Positions 40,588 to 48,528 of a DNA stretch of 64,000 nucleotides are shown here, piece by piece. The notes beneath the pieces were generated by a model, which worked only from the letters and a program-made list of their open reading frames with translations, did not search any database and was not told where the DNA came from. The number at the start of each line of letters is the position of its first letter. Position 1 is the stretch's first letter. The stretch is from positions 1-64,000 of the forward strand of contig JAQGMI010000055.1 in assembly GCA_028292435.1 (NCBI GenBank). The letters run 5' to 3'. The translations under genes were made by a program, and so were the position numbers. This stretch comes from Betaproteobacteria bacterium. Its GTDB lineage: Bacteria; Pseudomonadota; Gammaproteobacteria; Burkholderiales; SG8-41.

Positions 40588-41781
40588 TCAGGCGATAGCG
40601 CCCTCTCGTCTTAGCGCCGCGATTTGATCCGCGCTGTAACCCGCCGACTTCAACACCGATTCGGTGTGCTCGCCCATGCGCGCAGGCGCGCGCTCGAGCG
40701 ACGGGCCGTCGTGCGCGAACTTGAACGCGGCGACCGGCACGGTGACCGGCTTGCCGACGCCGGGCACGTTGTCGTGCCGGTGCAGAAGACCGCGATGCTT
40801 TAACTGCGGGTCAGCGAGCGTCTCTTTTATTTCGCGCACGCGCATCGCCGGAATGTGACGCTCTTCGAGAAAGTTTTCCCACTCGTCGGCGGTTTTCTCT
40901 TTCATCTTTTTCGAAATCATCGAAAATTTTTCATCGTAGCGGCCATAGCGCTCGTCGAGGGTGACGCGCTCGGCTTCCGCCGGCTCGTCGATCGCTTTAT
41001 AGAAGCGGCGGTGCTGGCGCGGATTCGACGCCGCGAGCTGGATGAGCCCGTCCTTGCTTTCGAACATCGAGGTTTCCGCGAACCGCATCTTGTTGCCGGC
41101 GCGCTTCGGGTTGTGGCCCGAGTGCAGATGATCGGTGATGTGCGTCGCCTGCATCATGAGCGCGACGTCCATCATCGCCATGTCGATGTACTGGCCTTTA
41201 CCCGTGCGCAGCGTCTGATACAGCGCGGACGCAATCGCGAATGCGCCGGTGGTGCCGGTTGCATAGTCAATCACAGGCGCGCCGGTCTTGATCGGGCCGC
41301 TTTCGGCGGTGCCGGTTGAAGCGGTGAAGCCTGAGGTCGCCTGAATCGCCATGTCGTAGGCGGTCTGCTTGCCGCGTGGACCATCCTGGCCGAACGCCGT
41401 CATCGACGCGTACACGAGCGCAGGCTTCAGTTTCGACATTTCATCGTAGCCCAGACCCAGCGCTTTGAACGCGCCGGGACGGTAATTTTCGACGAGCACA
41501 TCGGCCCAGTCGCGCACCAGGCGCTTCATTGCTTCGCGCCCACCTTCGGTTTTCAGATTCAATGCGATCGAGCGCTTGTTCGAGCCCTGCGTGAGAAAAC
41601 CGGTGCCCATGCGCGTCTTGTTCAACGCCATGTCGGCGCCCGACTCGCGGCTTTGGTCGGGCTCGTTCGGGTCTTCGACCTTGATTACATCGGCGCCGAG
41701 GACAGCGAGTTGATAAGCGGCGAACGGGCCAGCCAGCACGTGCGTGCAGTCGAGAATCTTGACGCCTTCGAAAGGTCGCAT
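40588..41781 (-). CDS. Class III CoA-transferase (CaiB/BaiF)
   Basis: This 397-residue enzyme has the normal family order: FEGVKILDCTHVLAGPFAAY, GADVIKVEDP, NKRSIALNLKTEGG, ADVLVENYRPGAF, and the catalytic Asp172 in PVIDYATGTTGAFAIASALY. The C-terminal part (RGLLHRHDNVPGVGKP) is typical. It moves CoA from a donor such as succinyl-CoA or formyl-CoA onto an organic acid. It lies 27 bp after the dienelactone hydrolase gene and before two Bug genes on the same strand, so the acid captured by those Bug proteins, or made by the hydrolase, is the likely acceptor. The start ATG begins the conserved domain. Confidence 0.94.
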   Translation of the reverse strand: MRPFEGVKILDCTHVLAGPFAAYQLAVLGADVIKVEDPNEPDQSRESGADMALNKTRMGTGFLTQGSNKRSIALNLKTEGGREAMKRLVRDWADVLVENYRPGAFKALGLGYDEMSKLKPALVYASMTAFGQDGPRGKQTAYDMAIQATSGFTASTGTAESGPIKTGAPVIDYATGTTGAFAIASALYQTLRTGKGQYIDMAMMDVALMMQATHITDHLHSGHNPKRAGNKMRFAETSMFESKDGLIQLAASNPRQHRRFYKAIDEPAEAERVTLDERYGRYDEKFSMISKKMKEKTADEWENFLEERHIPAMRVREIKETLADPQLKHRGLLHRHDNVPGVGKPVTVPVAAFKFAHDGPSLERAPARMGEHTESVLKSAGYSADQIAALRREGAIA

Positions 41782-41808
41782 TGAGTCTTCCTGAATAACG
41801 TTAGCGGA

Positions 41809-42477
41809 TTAACCGACGTGCTTCGCGAGAAAGTCGAGGGTACGCTCGCGCGCGGTTTTCGAGGCGCCGGCGTTGTATGAGCCGCGCTGATCGCAATTGA
41901 ATCCGTGGCCCGCGGCGTAAAAATGGTGAATCTGGTCCTTCTGGGCGGCCGCGACTTCTTTGGCTTTCTCGAGCGGGATCGAATGGTCGGTCTCGCCCCA
42001 ATGGAACATTACCGGACATCTCGGCTTCTCATTCATGAGGCCCGGAATGCCGCCGCCGTAATACGGGATCGAGCACGCAAGGCCGTCGAGATTGCACGCC
42101 GATTTCCACGCGACCGTGCCGCCCCAGCAATAACCGACGATGCCGATCTTGCCGGCCGACGATACGTTCTTCATCGCGGCGCTTACATCCTTCAACGCGT
42201 CGTCGAGTTTCATTTTTTGCATGATGCCGCGGCCCACTTCAATGTCCTCGGGCGTATAGCCGATGTCGAGACCGGGCTGCACGCGGTCGAACATCGCGGG
42301 CGCGATTGCGAGATAACCGTCGGCTGCGTATTCGTCGGTGACTTTCTTGATGTGGCTGTTGACGCCGAAGATTTCCATCACGACGATCAGCGCGCCCTTG
42401 GGCTTGCCCGCCGGCTCGGCGCGGTAAGCGGAAAATTTGTGGCCGTCGGCGGCCGTCAGTTGAATCATATTGCCCAT
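41809..42477 (-). CDS. Dienelactone hydrolase family protein
   Basis: This 222-residue alpha/beta hydrolase matches carboxymethylenebutenolidase: VVMEIFGVN with the conserved Glu35, GIVGYCWGGTVAW with the nucleophile Cys117, GETDHSIP with the Asp, and AGHGFNCD with the His. The catalytic set is complete. It would open a lactone such as a dienelactone into a keto-acid. The ATG at 42477 has AAGGAGGA upstream, so the frame open to 42525 is not used. It is the first gene of the operon with a CoA-transferase and two Bug genes; a lactone-to-acid-to-CoA route is a reasonable reading. Confidence 0.94.
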   Translation of the reverse strand: MGNMIQLTAADGHKFSAYRAEPAGKPKGALIVVMEIFGVNSHIKKVTDEYAADGYLAIAPAMFDRVQPGLDIGYTPEDIEVGRGIMQKMKLDDALKDVSAAMKNVSSAGKIGIVGYCWGGTVAWKSACNLDGLACSIPYYGGGIPGLMNEKPRCPVMFHWGETDHSIPLEKAKEVAAAQKDQIHHFYAAGHGFNCDQRGSYNAGASKTARERTLDFLAKHVG

Positions 42478-42671
42478 GGTTATTCCTCCTTCAGGGGATG
42501 TCAGCGAAATCACAGCGGCGGACAAAAATTATAGTGCGTGCCGGGGCTGCGTTTTTCAAGGCTGGATTGGACTGCGGGAACACGTATGATACGCTTTCGA
42601 TTGACCTTCGTTGTTCCAGCAGCAGCAGACCTCAAAGCGCCGCACAGGCGCGCCGCAGTCCGGAGAAACTC

Positions 42672-43670
42672 ATGTTCGTATTCATGCCTCGCGTGGCTGC
42701 GAGCTGCGTCGCGGCTGGCATGCTCATGTGCATTGCCGCCGCTGGGGCCATTGCGCAGCCGGCATGGAAGCCGGAAAAATCCGTCGAGATCATCGTCGGC
42801 ACGTCGCCCGGCGGACCGCAGGACCGCATGGGCCGCATGCTGCAGAAAATCCTGCAGGAGGCGCGCTTGGTCGAGGTTCCCGTGTCAGTCGAGAACAGAC
42901 CCGGTGGCGGCGGCGCCGTCGCGCTCGCAGCACTTGCACAGCGCACGGGCGGCAGCACGCTCATGATCAACGCGCCGACGATGCTCAACAACCAGATCAC
43001 GGGCAAGAGCGCGCTGCCGTACACCGATTTCGCTGCGCTCGCGATTCTCGGCATCGAGTACGAAAGCGTTACGGTGCGCGCCGATTCGCCGCTGAAAAGC
43101 GGCAAAGAACTCGTCGAGCGTCTCAGGAAAGACCCATCCGCATTGAGCGTATCCATCGGCACTTCGATGGGCAATGCCGGTCATCTCGCGTTTGCGCTTG
43201 CGATGAAAGCGGCCGGCGTCGACATCAGGAAATTAAAGACCGTCGCCTTCAATTCAGCCGGCGACGGCATCACCGCCCTGCTCGGCGGCCACATCGACCT
43301 CGCTTCAACGCCGCCGTCGGCCGTGCTGCCGCACGTGCAGGGAGGAAAGCTGCGCGTGCTCGCCGTTACAGCGCCGACCCGCTTGCAAGGCGAACTTGCC
43401 AACGTGCCGACCTGGAAAGAACTCGGCGTCAACAGCACGCATGAAGTCTGGCGCGGCGTGATCGGCCCGCGCGGCATGACACGCGCGCAAGTCGCCTTTT
43501 GGGACGACGTGCTTGGCAGGCTCGCCAGGACCGAAGCGTGGAAAAAAGACCTCGAGCAAAGCCAGATCGAGAATGTTTATCGCAACAGCACCGAAACCGC
43601 CAAGTACCTGAAAGCGGAGTTCGAGGAGTCGCGAGTCATTCTGTCCGATCTCGGACTCGCAAAAAACTGA
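42672..43670 (+). CDS. TctC-like periplasmic binding protein opening a catabolic operon
   Basis: This 332-residue protein has signal peptide region VAASCVAAGMLMCIAAAGA cut after IAQ, then AWKPEKSVEIIVGTSPGG. The ligand loop is TSPGGPQDRMGR and DNR is replaced by ENRPGGGG; the C-terminal is LSDLGLAKN. It belongs to the branch with WKPxxxVEIIV rather than YPxKPxR. The Bug protein at 56887 is its close paralogue (NSPGGNND, ELGLAKKLD). The ATG at 42672 has GGAGAAAC upstream; the frame open from 42498 is not used. Three enzyme genes follow at 40, 26 and -4 bp: amidohydrolase, MmgE/PrpD and a PRISE-type reductase. Confidence 0.93.
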   Translation: MFVFMPRVAASCVAAGMLMCIAAAGAIAQPAWKPEKSVEIIVGTSPGGPQDRMGRMLQKILQEARLVEVPVSVENRPGGGGAVALAALAQRTGGSTLMINAPTMLNNQITGKSALPYTDFAALAILGIEYESVTVRADSPLKSGKELVERLRKDPSALSVSIGTSMGNAGHLAFALAMKAAGVDIRKLKTVAFNSAGDGITALLGGHIDLASTPPSAVLPHVQGGKLRVLAVTAPTRLQGELANVPTWKELGVNSTHEVWRGVIGPRGMTRAQVAFWDDVLGRLARTEAWKKDLEQSQIENVYRNSTETAKYLKAEFEESRVILSDLGLAKN

Positions 43671-43710
43671 ATTGATCGCAACCGCCGATTAGAAAAGGAA
43701 CTAAAAGCAA

Positions 43711-44607
43711 ATGTCGACTGCACCCGCCTGCGTAGGCCCTCATCCGAACCCGGGCAAACCCCGCCATAAAATTCCTGCTGGCAGCACCGACTGCCATTGC
43801 CATGTATTCGAAGACCCGGCTAAATATCCGTTCAGCGAAATCCGCAGCTACACGCCGCCGTACCTGCCGCTCACGCGTTACATGTCGATGTGCAAAACGG
43901 TGGGGCTCACGCGCACGGTGCAGGTCAACGCGAGCGTCTACGGCCTCGACAACAGTCTCACGCTCGACATCATTGCCGAGCTCGGGCAGGAGCGCGCGCG
44001 CGGCGTCGCCGGCGTGAGCCCGGACGTGACGGTGAAAGAACTCAAGCGGCTCGACGCGGGCGGCATGCGCGGCGCGCGGCTGTCGACTCACGTCAAAGGC
44101 TATGGCGGCACCGAACTGATCGACAGCATTGCAGAGAAAGTGGCGGACCTCGGCTGGCACATTCAGCTGCATGTCGGCAGCAACAACGAGATCGCCGAGC
44201 TCGAAGACGCGCTGATGAACGTGCCTGCCGCCATTGTGTTCGATCACATGGGCTGCGTGCGCGGCGGCAAGGACGACGTCAGTTCGCCGGGCTTTCAGGC
44301 GATGCTGCGCATCCTGCAGGACCGCGACGATTGCTGGGTCAAGATTTCGAGCTGGTACAACCGTTCGCGCACGGGCGCGCCGCTCTATACCGACATGCAG
44401 CCGTTCGCACACGCGGTTGTCGCCGCGCGTCCTGACCGCGCCGTGTTCGGCACCAACTGGCCGCACCCGAATCAGTTTCCGCCAACGGTAAATCCCGACG
44501 ACGGCGATCTCGTCGACGTATTCTGCTACTGGTTCCCCGACGAAGCACTGCGCCACCGGATCCTCGTCGAAAATCCCGCCAAGCTCTACGGCTTCCCGTC
44601 CGCCTGA
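43711..44607 (+). CDS. Amidohydrolase (PDC-hydrolase family) of the 42.7-47 kb operon
   Basis: This 298-residue TIM-barrel hydrolase shows DCHCHVFEDPAKYPF with Asp27, His29 and His31, then QVNASVYGLDN, the VFDHMGCVRGG motif with a further His, and the FGTNWPHPN motif near residue 250. It resembles 2-pyrone-4,6-dicarboxylate hydrolase and related lactonases. Unlike the family member at 778, it keeps both His of the first motif, although the terminal Asp is Asn in GTNW. It probably opens a lactone made in the same pathway. AAAAGGAAC lies before the ATG. Confidence 0.93.
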   Translation: MSTAPACVGPHPNPGKPRHKIPAGSTDCHCHVFEDPAKYPFSEIRSYTPPYLPLTRYMSMCKTVGLTRTVQVNASVYGLDNSLTLDIIAELGQERARGVAGVSPDVTVKELKRLDAGGMRGARLSTHVKGYGGTELIDSIAEKVADLGWHIQLHVGSNNEIAELEDALMNVPAAIVFDHMGCVRGGKDDVSSPGFQAMLRILQDRDDCWVKISSWYNRSRTGAPLYTDMQPFAHAVVAARPDRAVFGTNWPHPNQFPPTVNPDDGDLVDVFCYWFPDEALRHRILVENPAKLYGFPSA

Positions 44608-44633
44608 CGTCTGCGCACCTAGAGGTAATCGCC

Positions 44634-45980
44634 ATGACCGGTATCACCCGCACGCTCGCGCGTTTCGCCGCGCATTCAAAATTCGACGCGCTGCCCGCCG
44701 CGGTAAAACGCGAAGGCACGCGCGCATTCGTCAACTGGGTCGGCTGCGCGGCCGGCGGCTCGCAGGAAGACGCGATCCAGCGCTCGCTCGACGTGCTGAC
44801 TGAATTCAACGGTGCTGCGTCGAGCACGGTGATCGGCCGCCGCGAAAAGCTCGATGCCTTGAACGCGACGTTCATCAATTCGATGAGTTCCGCCGCGCTC
44901 GCCTATAACGATACGCATTACACGACGGTCGCCCATCCAACGAGCCCGGTCGGCGCCGTATTGCTGGCACTCGCCGAGCGTCAGCCGATAAGCGGCAAAG
45001 ACTTCGTGCACGCGCTCGTGATCGGCAATGAAATTCAGTGCCGCGTGGGCGGCATTCTCGTCACGCCGCCGGCCGAATCGGCGATCGGCTTGTCGATGGC
45101 AGGCCTCGTCGGCTGTATCGGGGCCGCGGTGTCGGCCGGCATGATTCTCGGTTTCGACGAGAACGTGATGACGGCGACAATCGGTCTGGCGGCGAATCAA
45201 TCGGCCGGATTGCGCGAAACGCACGCGTCGAACGGCAGCCAGTACATTCAGGGCCACACGGCGCGCTGCGGCCTGATGGCGGCGTTCCTCGCGGCACGCG
45301 GATTCACCTGCAACGACAGCGGGCTCGAAGGCCCGAAAGGATTCGGCGTGTCGTTCGCGAGCAAGCCGCAGTTCGACATCGCAGTCCAGCAACTTGGTGA
45401 GCAGTGGGAAATTTCTTCGCTCGCGTACAAGCCCTACCCGTCGGGCTTCGTGATTCATCCGGTCACCGATGCGTGTCTCGAGATCGCGCAGAAGAATTCA
45501 TACGATCCAGCGCAGATCGAGCGCATCGAGCTTTTGCTGAACCCGCTCGCGGTGCAATTGACGAGCCGCCCGACGCCGACGACGCGCAACCAGGCGATGG
45601 TCAGCCTTCAGCACTGGACAGCCGTTTCCCTGATATACAAAGCCGCCGGCATCGCGCAACTCGCCGACTCGATACTGCGCGATCCGCTCGTCGCAGCAAC
45701 GCGCGCGAAGACCGTGATGAAAACCGACGACGCGGTCGGACGCGAAGCAGCGACCGCGCGCATCGTGTTCAAGGACGGCAAAGCGCTTGAAGCGACCGTC
45801 AAGGATTGCCGCGGCAGTGCCCGCCGTCCGCTGACCGACGACGACATCTCGGTAAAGACGCTCGATCAATTGAGCGTCGCATTCTCGAAGCAGGCGGCCG
45901 AGCGCATCGTGGCCGAATGCTGGAAGCTCGAGCAATACCCGCGAGTCGATGTGCTCGCGAAGACGTTGGGCGCGGCATGA
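44634..45980 (+). CDS. MmgE/PrpD family dehydratase-like protein
   Basis: This 448-residue protein belongs to the MmgE/PrpD family (2-methylcitrate dehydratase, cis-aconitate decarboxylase-like). Seen are RTLARFAAHSKFDALPAAVK, NWVGCAAGGSQ, the middle motif NDTHYTTVAHPTSPVGAVLL with the two family His, and KPYPSGFVIHPVTDACLE. It should remove water or CO2 from a tricarboxylic or branched dicarboxylic acid. There is no prpB/prpC near, so propionate use is not the context. Its stop overlaps the start of the next gene by four bases (ATGA at 45977). The AGAGG before the ATG is a fair SD. Confidence 0.93.
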   Translation: MTGITRTLARFAAHSKFDALPAAVKREGTRAFVNWVGCAAGGSQEDAIQRSLDVLTEFNGAASSTVIGRREKLDALNATFINSMSSAALAYNDTHYTTVAHPTSPVGAVLLALAERQPISGKDFVHALVIGNEIQCRVGGILVTPPAESAIGLSMAGLVGCIGAAVSAGMILGFDENVMTATIGLAANQSAGLRETHASNGSQYIQGHTARCGLMAAFLAARGFTCNDSGLEGPKGFGVSFASKPQFDIAVQQLGEQWEISSLAYKPYPSGFVIHPVTDACLEIAQKNSYDPAQIERIELLLNPLAVQLTSRPTPTTRNQAMVSLQHWTAVSLIYKAAGIAQLADSILRDPLVAATRAKTVMKTDDAVGREAATARIVFKDGKALEATVKDCRGSARRPLTDDDISVKTLDQLSVAFSKQAAERIVAECWKLEQYPRVDVLAKTLGAA

Positions 45981-47023
45981 CACAGAAAACCGCGCTCGTC
46001 GCGGGCGCTTCGGGACTCATCGGCCGGCGCATCGTCGAGCACCTCATCGAGACGGGCGGCTGGAACATCATCGGGCTCGCGCGCACGCCGCGCACGTCTA
46101 ACGGCATGCGCTGGATCGCGGTCGACTTGAACGATGCCGCGGACTGCGCGCGCAAACTCACGCTGCCGGAAGTCACGCATTTGTTTTATGCGGCGCGTTA
46201 CGATCATCCCGAAGGCGTGCCTGAATCGGTCGAAATTAACGCGGCGATGCTCGAGAACGTCGTCAACGCAGTCGCGCCTTCGGGCCAGCTCGTTCACGTG
46301 CACGCCGTTCACGGCAGCAAATACTATGGTACTCAGCTCGGCCCGGTCGAAGTGCCGCTGACCGAACAGTCGCCGCGCGCGAACAATCGAAACTTTTATT
46401 TCCAGCAGGAAGATTTCCTGCGTGCGCAGAGCAATGGGAAAACGTGGAGCTATTCGACGTCGCGCCCGCATTCGTTCTGCGATCCGGCAGTCGATTACGC
46501 GCGCTCGGCATCGATGGTCATCGCCGTTTACGCCGCCGTACAGCGCGAACTCGGCCTGCCGCTCGACTTTCCCGGCACGACCGCGAGCTTCGAAGTACGT
46601 AACCAGTTCACCGACACATCGCTGCTCGCGCGCGCGATTGCATGGATGGCGTGCGAACGGCGCTGCGCAAACCAATCATTTAACGTAGTGAATGGCGATT
46701 ATCCGCGGTGGGCGGAGCTGTGGCCGGGCATCGCGAAAACGTTCGACATGCAGACGGGCGCGGCGAGCAACGTGAAGCTTGCAACGTATATGGCGGATAA
46801 AGGTCCGGTGTGGGACCTCGTCGTAAAAAAGCACGGCCTCAAGGCGACCAGCCTCGAGTCGGTCGCGTTATGGCCGTATGGCGATTACCTGCTGCGGCCG
46901 GAGTGGGAAATTCACTCGTCGACGGACAAGGCGCGTGGACTTGGCTTTACCGAGACGCTCGACACCGGCGCGATGTTCGCGCAGCACTTCGCGCATTACC
47001 GCGCGGAAAAAATCATTCCCTGA
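45977..47023 (+). CDS. PRISE-type enone reductase (SDR superfamily)
   Basis: This 348-residue protein has the atypical SDR pattern of progesterone-5-beta-reductase/iridoid synthase: GASGLIGRRIVEHL (cofactor site, 10-23), GLARTPR, HLFYAARYD, then VHGSKYYGTQLGP with Lys115 and NRNFYFQQEDFL with Tyr141, the position of the catalytic Tyr in this group. Enzymes of this kind reduce the C=C of enones or enals with NADPH. The ATG overlaps the MmgE/PrpD stop, so it belongs to the same operon. The frame is open upstream inside that gene, which I disregard. Its presence in an acid-catabolic operon is unusual. Confidence 0.9.
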   Translation: MTQKTALVAGASGLIGRRIVEHLIETGGWNIIGLARTPRTSNGMRWIAVDLNDAADCARKLTLPEVTHLFYAARYDHPEGVPESVEINAAMLENVVNAVAPSGQLVHVHAVHGSKYYGTQLGPVEVPLTEQSPRANNRNFYFQQEDFLRAQSNGKTWSYSTSRPHSFCDPAVDYARSASMVIAVYAAVQRELGLPLDFPGTTASFEVRNQFTDTSLLARAIAWMACERRCANQSFNVVNGDYPRWAELWPGIAKTFDMQTGAASNVKLATYMADKGPVWDLVVKKHGLKATSLESVALWPYGDYLLRPEWEIHSSTDKARGLGFTETLDTGAMFAQHFAHYRAEKIIP

Positions 47024-47068
47024 TCAGGCGGCGGGCTTGCTGCCCGGAAATATGGCGCAAGAACGGCG

Positions 47069-47383
47069 CTAATCGCTTTTAGGTATCACCACTTTGTCCG
47101 GCAGCGGCACCGCCTGCCCGCGTTCGTATTTCTCGTCGCTCGCAATGAGGCCAAGCGCGAACCACGCCGCAAAACCAATCACCACAACCGCGGCAACGAT
47201 CAGCGCGATCTTCTCCGTCCGCTCTTTCGCCGCGTGCTCGGAGTCGAGTTTGTCGACGAGCTTTCTAACTTTGCGCAACGCAGTGCGCTTGACCGTCTGC
47301 TCGATGTTAGCCGCCATCGCGCTTTTATCCGCTTCTACTTCGAGATTTATAGCGTCTTCGTTTTGATTTTTTTCAAACGTCAT
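47069..47383 (-). CDS. Small single-pass membrane protein
   Basis: This 104-residue protein has an acidic N-terminal part (MTFEKNQNEDAINLEVEADK), a basic helix that may be a short coiled coil (TVKRTALRKVRKLVDKLDSE), one transmembrane helix (IALIVAAVVVIGFAAWFALG, about 59-78) and a short tail. It is probably an inner-membrane protein. No family is recognised. The SD is weak. It is convergent with the PRISE gene. Confidence 0.7.
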   Translation of the reverse strand: MTFEKNQNEDAINLEVEADKSAMAANIEQTVKRTALRKVRKLVDKLDSEHAAKERTEKIALIVAAVVVIGFAAWFALGLIASDEKYERGQAVPLPDKVVIPKSD

Positions 47384-47541
47384 GTCGCACCATGTGCCCG
47401 GTTGTGACCGTACACGTTAAGCTTATGGTCATGTTAAGCGGAGGACGTTTGACACGCAATCTCGCGCCTCGCTACATTACAGGGGTCAGGTCCGGCTGAT
47501 TGCGCCGGATGCTTCGAGCCATTTAACCGTGGAGTTACCAC

Positions 47542-48528
47542 ATGTCCGCCGCCAGATTTTCAGTCACGCCGTATGTCGCCGCCGCCGTTTCATTATGCTC
47601 GCTCGTGCTTGCTGGGACCGCGGTGGCGCAGGCCTACCCGTCGAAGTCGGTCAAAAGCATCGTCGGTTTTCCCGCGGGCGGCGGTTCGGATGCGCTCGCG
47701 CGCCTCGTCTCGGCGGCGCTCAGCGACAAATTCGGTCAGCAGTTCGTGGTCGACAACAAAGCGGGCGCGAATACGATCGTCGCCACGCAGTACGTGAAGA
47801 GCCAGCCGGCGGATGGCAACACGCTGCTGTTCGTGTCCGCTTCATTCGCAATCAACCCGAGCCTCTACAAACTCGATTACGACATTGAAAAAGACTTCAC
47901 GCCGGTCACTGTGATGGCGATCGTGCCGCTGCTCTTGATCACGAACAACAATCTGCCCGTCAACTCGATCAGGGAACTGATCGCGATGGCGAAAGCGCAG
48001 CCGGGCAAACTGAATTACGCGTCGTTCGGCATCGGCAGTGCCGCGCATCTCGCGGGCGAGATGTTTTTGAGCATGACGGGCACCGACCTGATTCACGTGC
48101 CGTATAAAGGCAGCGCGCCCGCGGTCGCCGACGTGATGGGCGGCCGCATCACGATGATGCTGCCGGGCATCGGGTCGGCGATCAATCTCGCGAAGGAAGG
48201 CAAGTTAAAAGCGCTCGCGGTCTCGACCGGCAAGCGCGTGCTAGGCGCGCCCGACGTGCCGACGATTGCAGAAGCGGGCGTGCCCGGCTTCGATGTCGCA
48301 ACCTGGGAATCGATCCAGGCGCCCGCCGGCACGCCGCCCGATATCGTCGCCAAGCTCAACGCGGCCGTGCGCGAGGCCGTCACGAATGCGAGCCTGCGCC
48401 AGAAAATGATCGATCTCGGTTTCGAGCCGGACGGACAAAAATCGCCCGCTGAAACCGGTCAGTTCGTCAAAAGCGAGATGTTGAAGTGGGGCAAGCTCGT
48501 GCGCGAACGCAACATCAAGGTCGAGTAA
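47542..48528 (+). CDS. Bug/TctC-family protein paired with a D-amino acid dehydrogenase
   Basis: This 328-residue protein has signal peptide VAAAVSLCSLVLAGTAVAQ then AYPSKSVKSIVGF. The loop is FPAGGGSDALAR, with DNKAGANTIVA in place of DNRxGA, PADGNTLLFVS and VPYKG. The SD GTGGAG lies before the ATG. The next gene (DadA-like) starts at the base after its stop, so they are co-translated. The pairing suggests that it binds an amino acid rather than a di- or tricarboxylate; some studied Bug proteins bind aspartate or glutamate, so this is plausible but inferred. Confidence 0.95.
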   Translation: MSAARFSVTPYVAAAVSLCSLVLAGTAVAQAYPSKSVKSIVGFPAGGGSDALARLVSAALSDKFGQQFVVDNKAGANTIVATQYVKSQPADGNTLLFVSASFAINPSLYKLDYDIEKDFTPVTVMAIVPLLLITNNNLPVNSIRELIAMAKAQPGKLNYASFGIGSAAHLAGEMFLSMTGTDLIHVPYKGSAPAVADVMGGRITMMLPGIGSAINLAKEGKLKALAVSTGKRVLGAPDVPTIAEAGVPGFDVATWESIQAPAGTPPDIVAKLNAAVREAVTNASLRQKMIDLGFEPDGQKSPAETGQFVKSEMLKWGKLVRERNIKVE

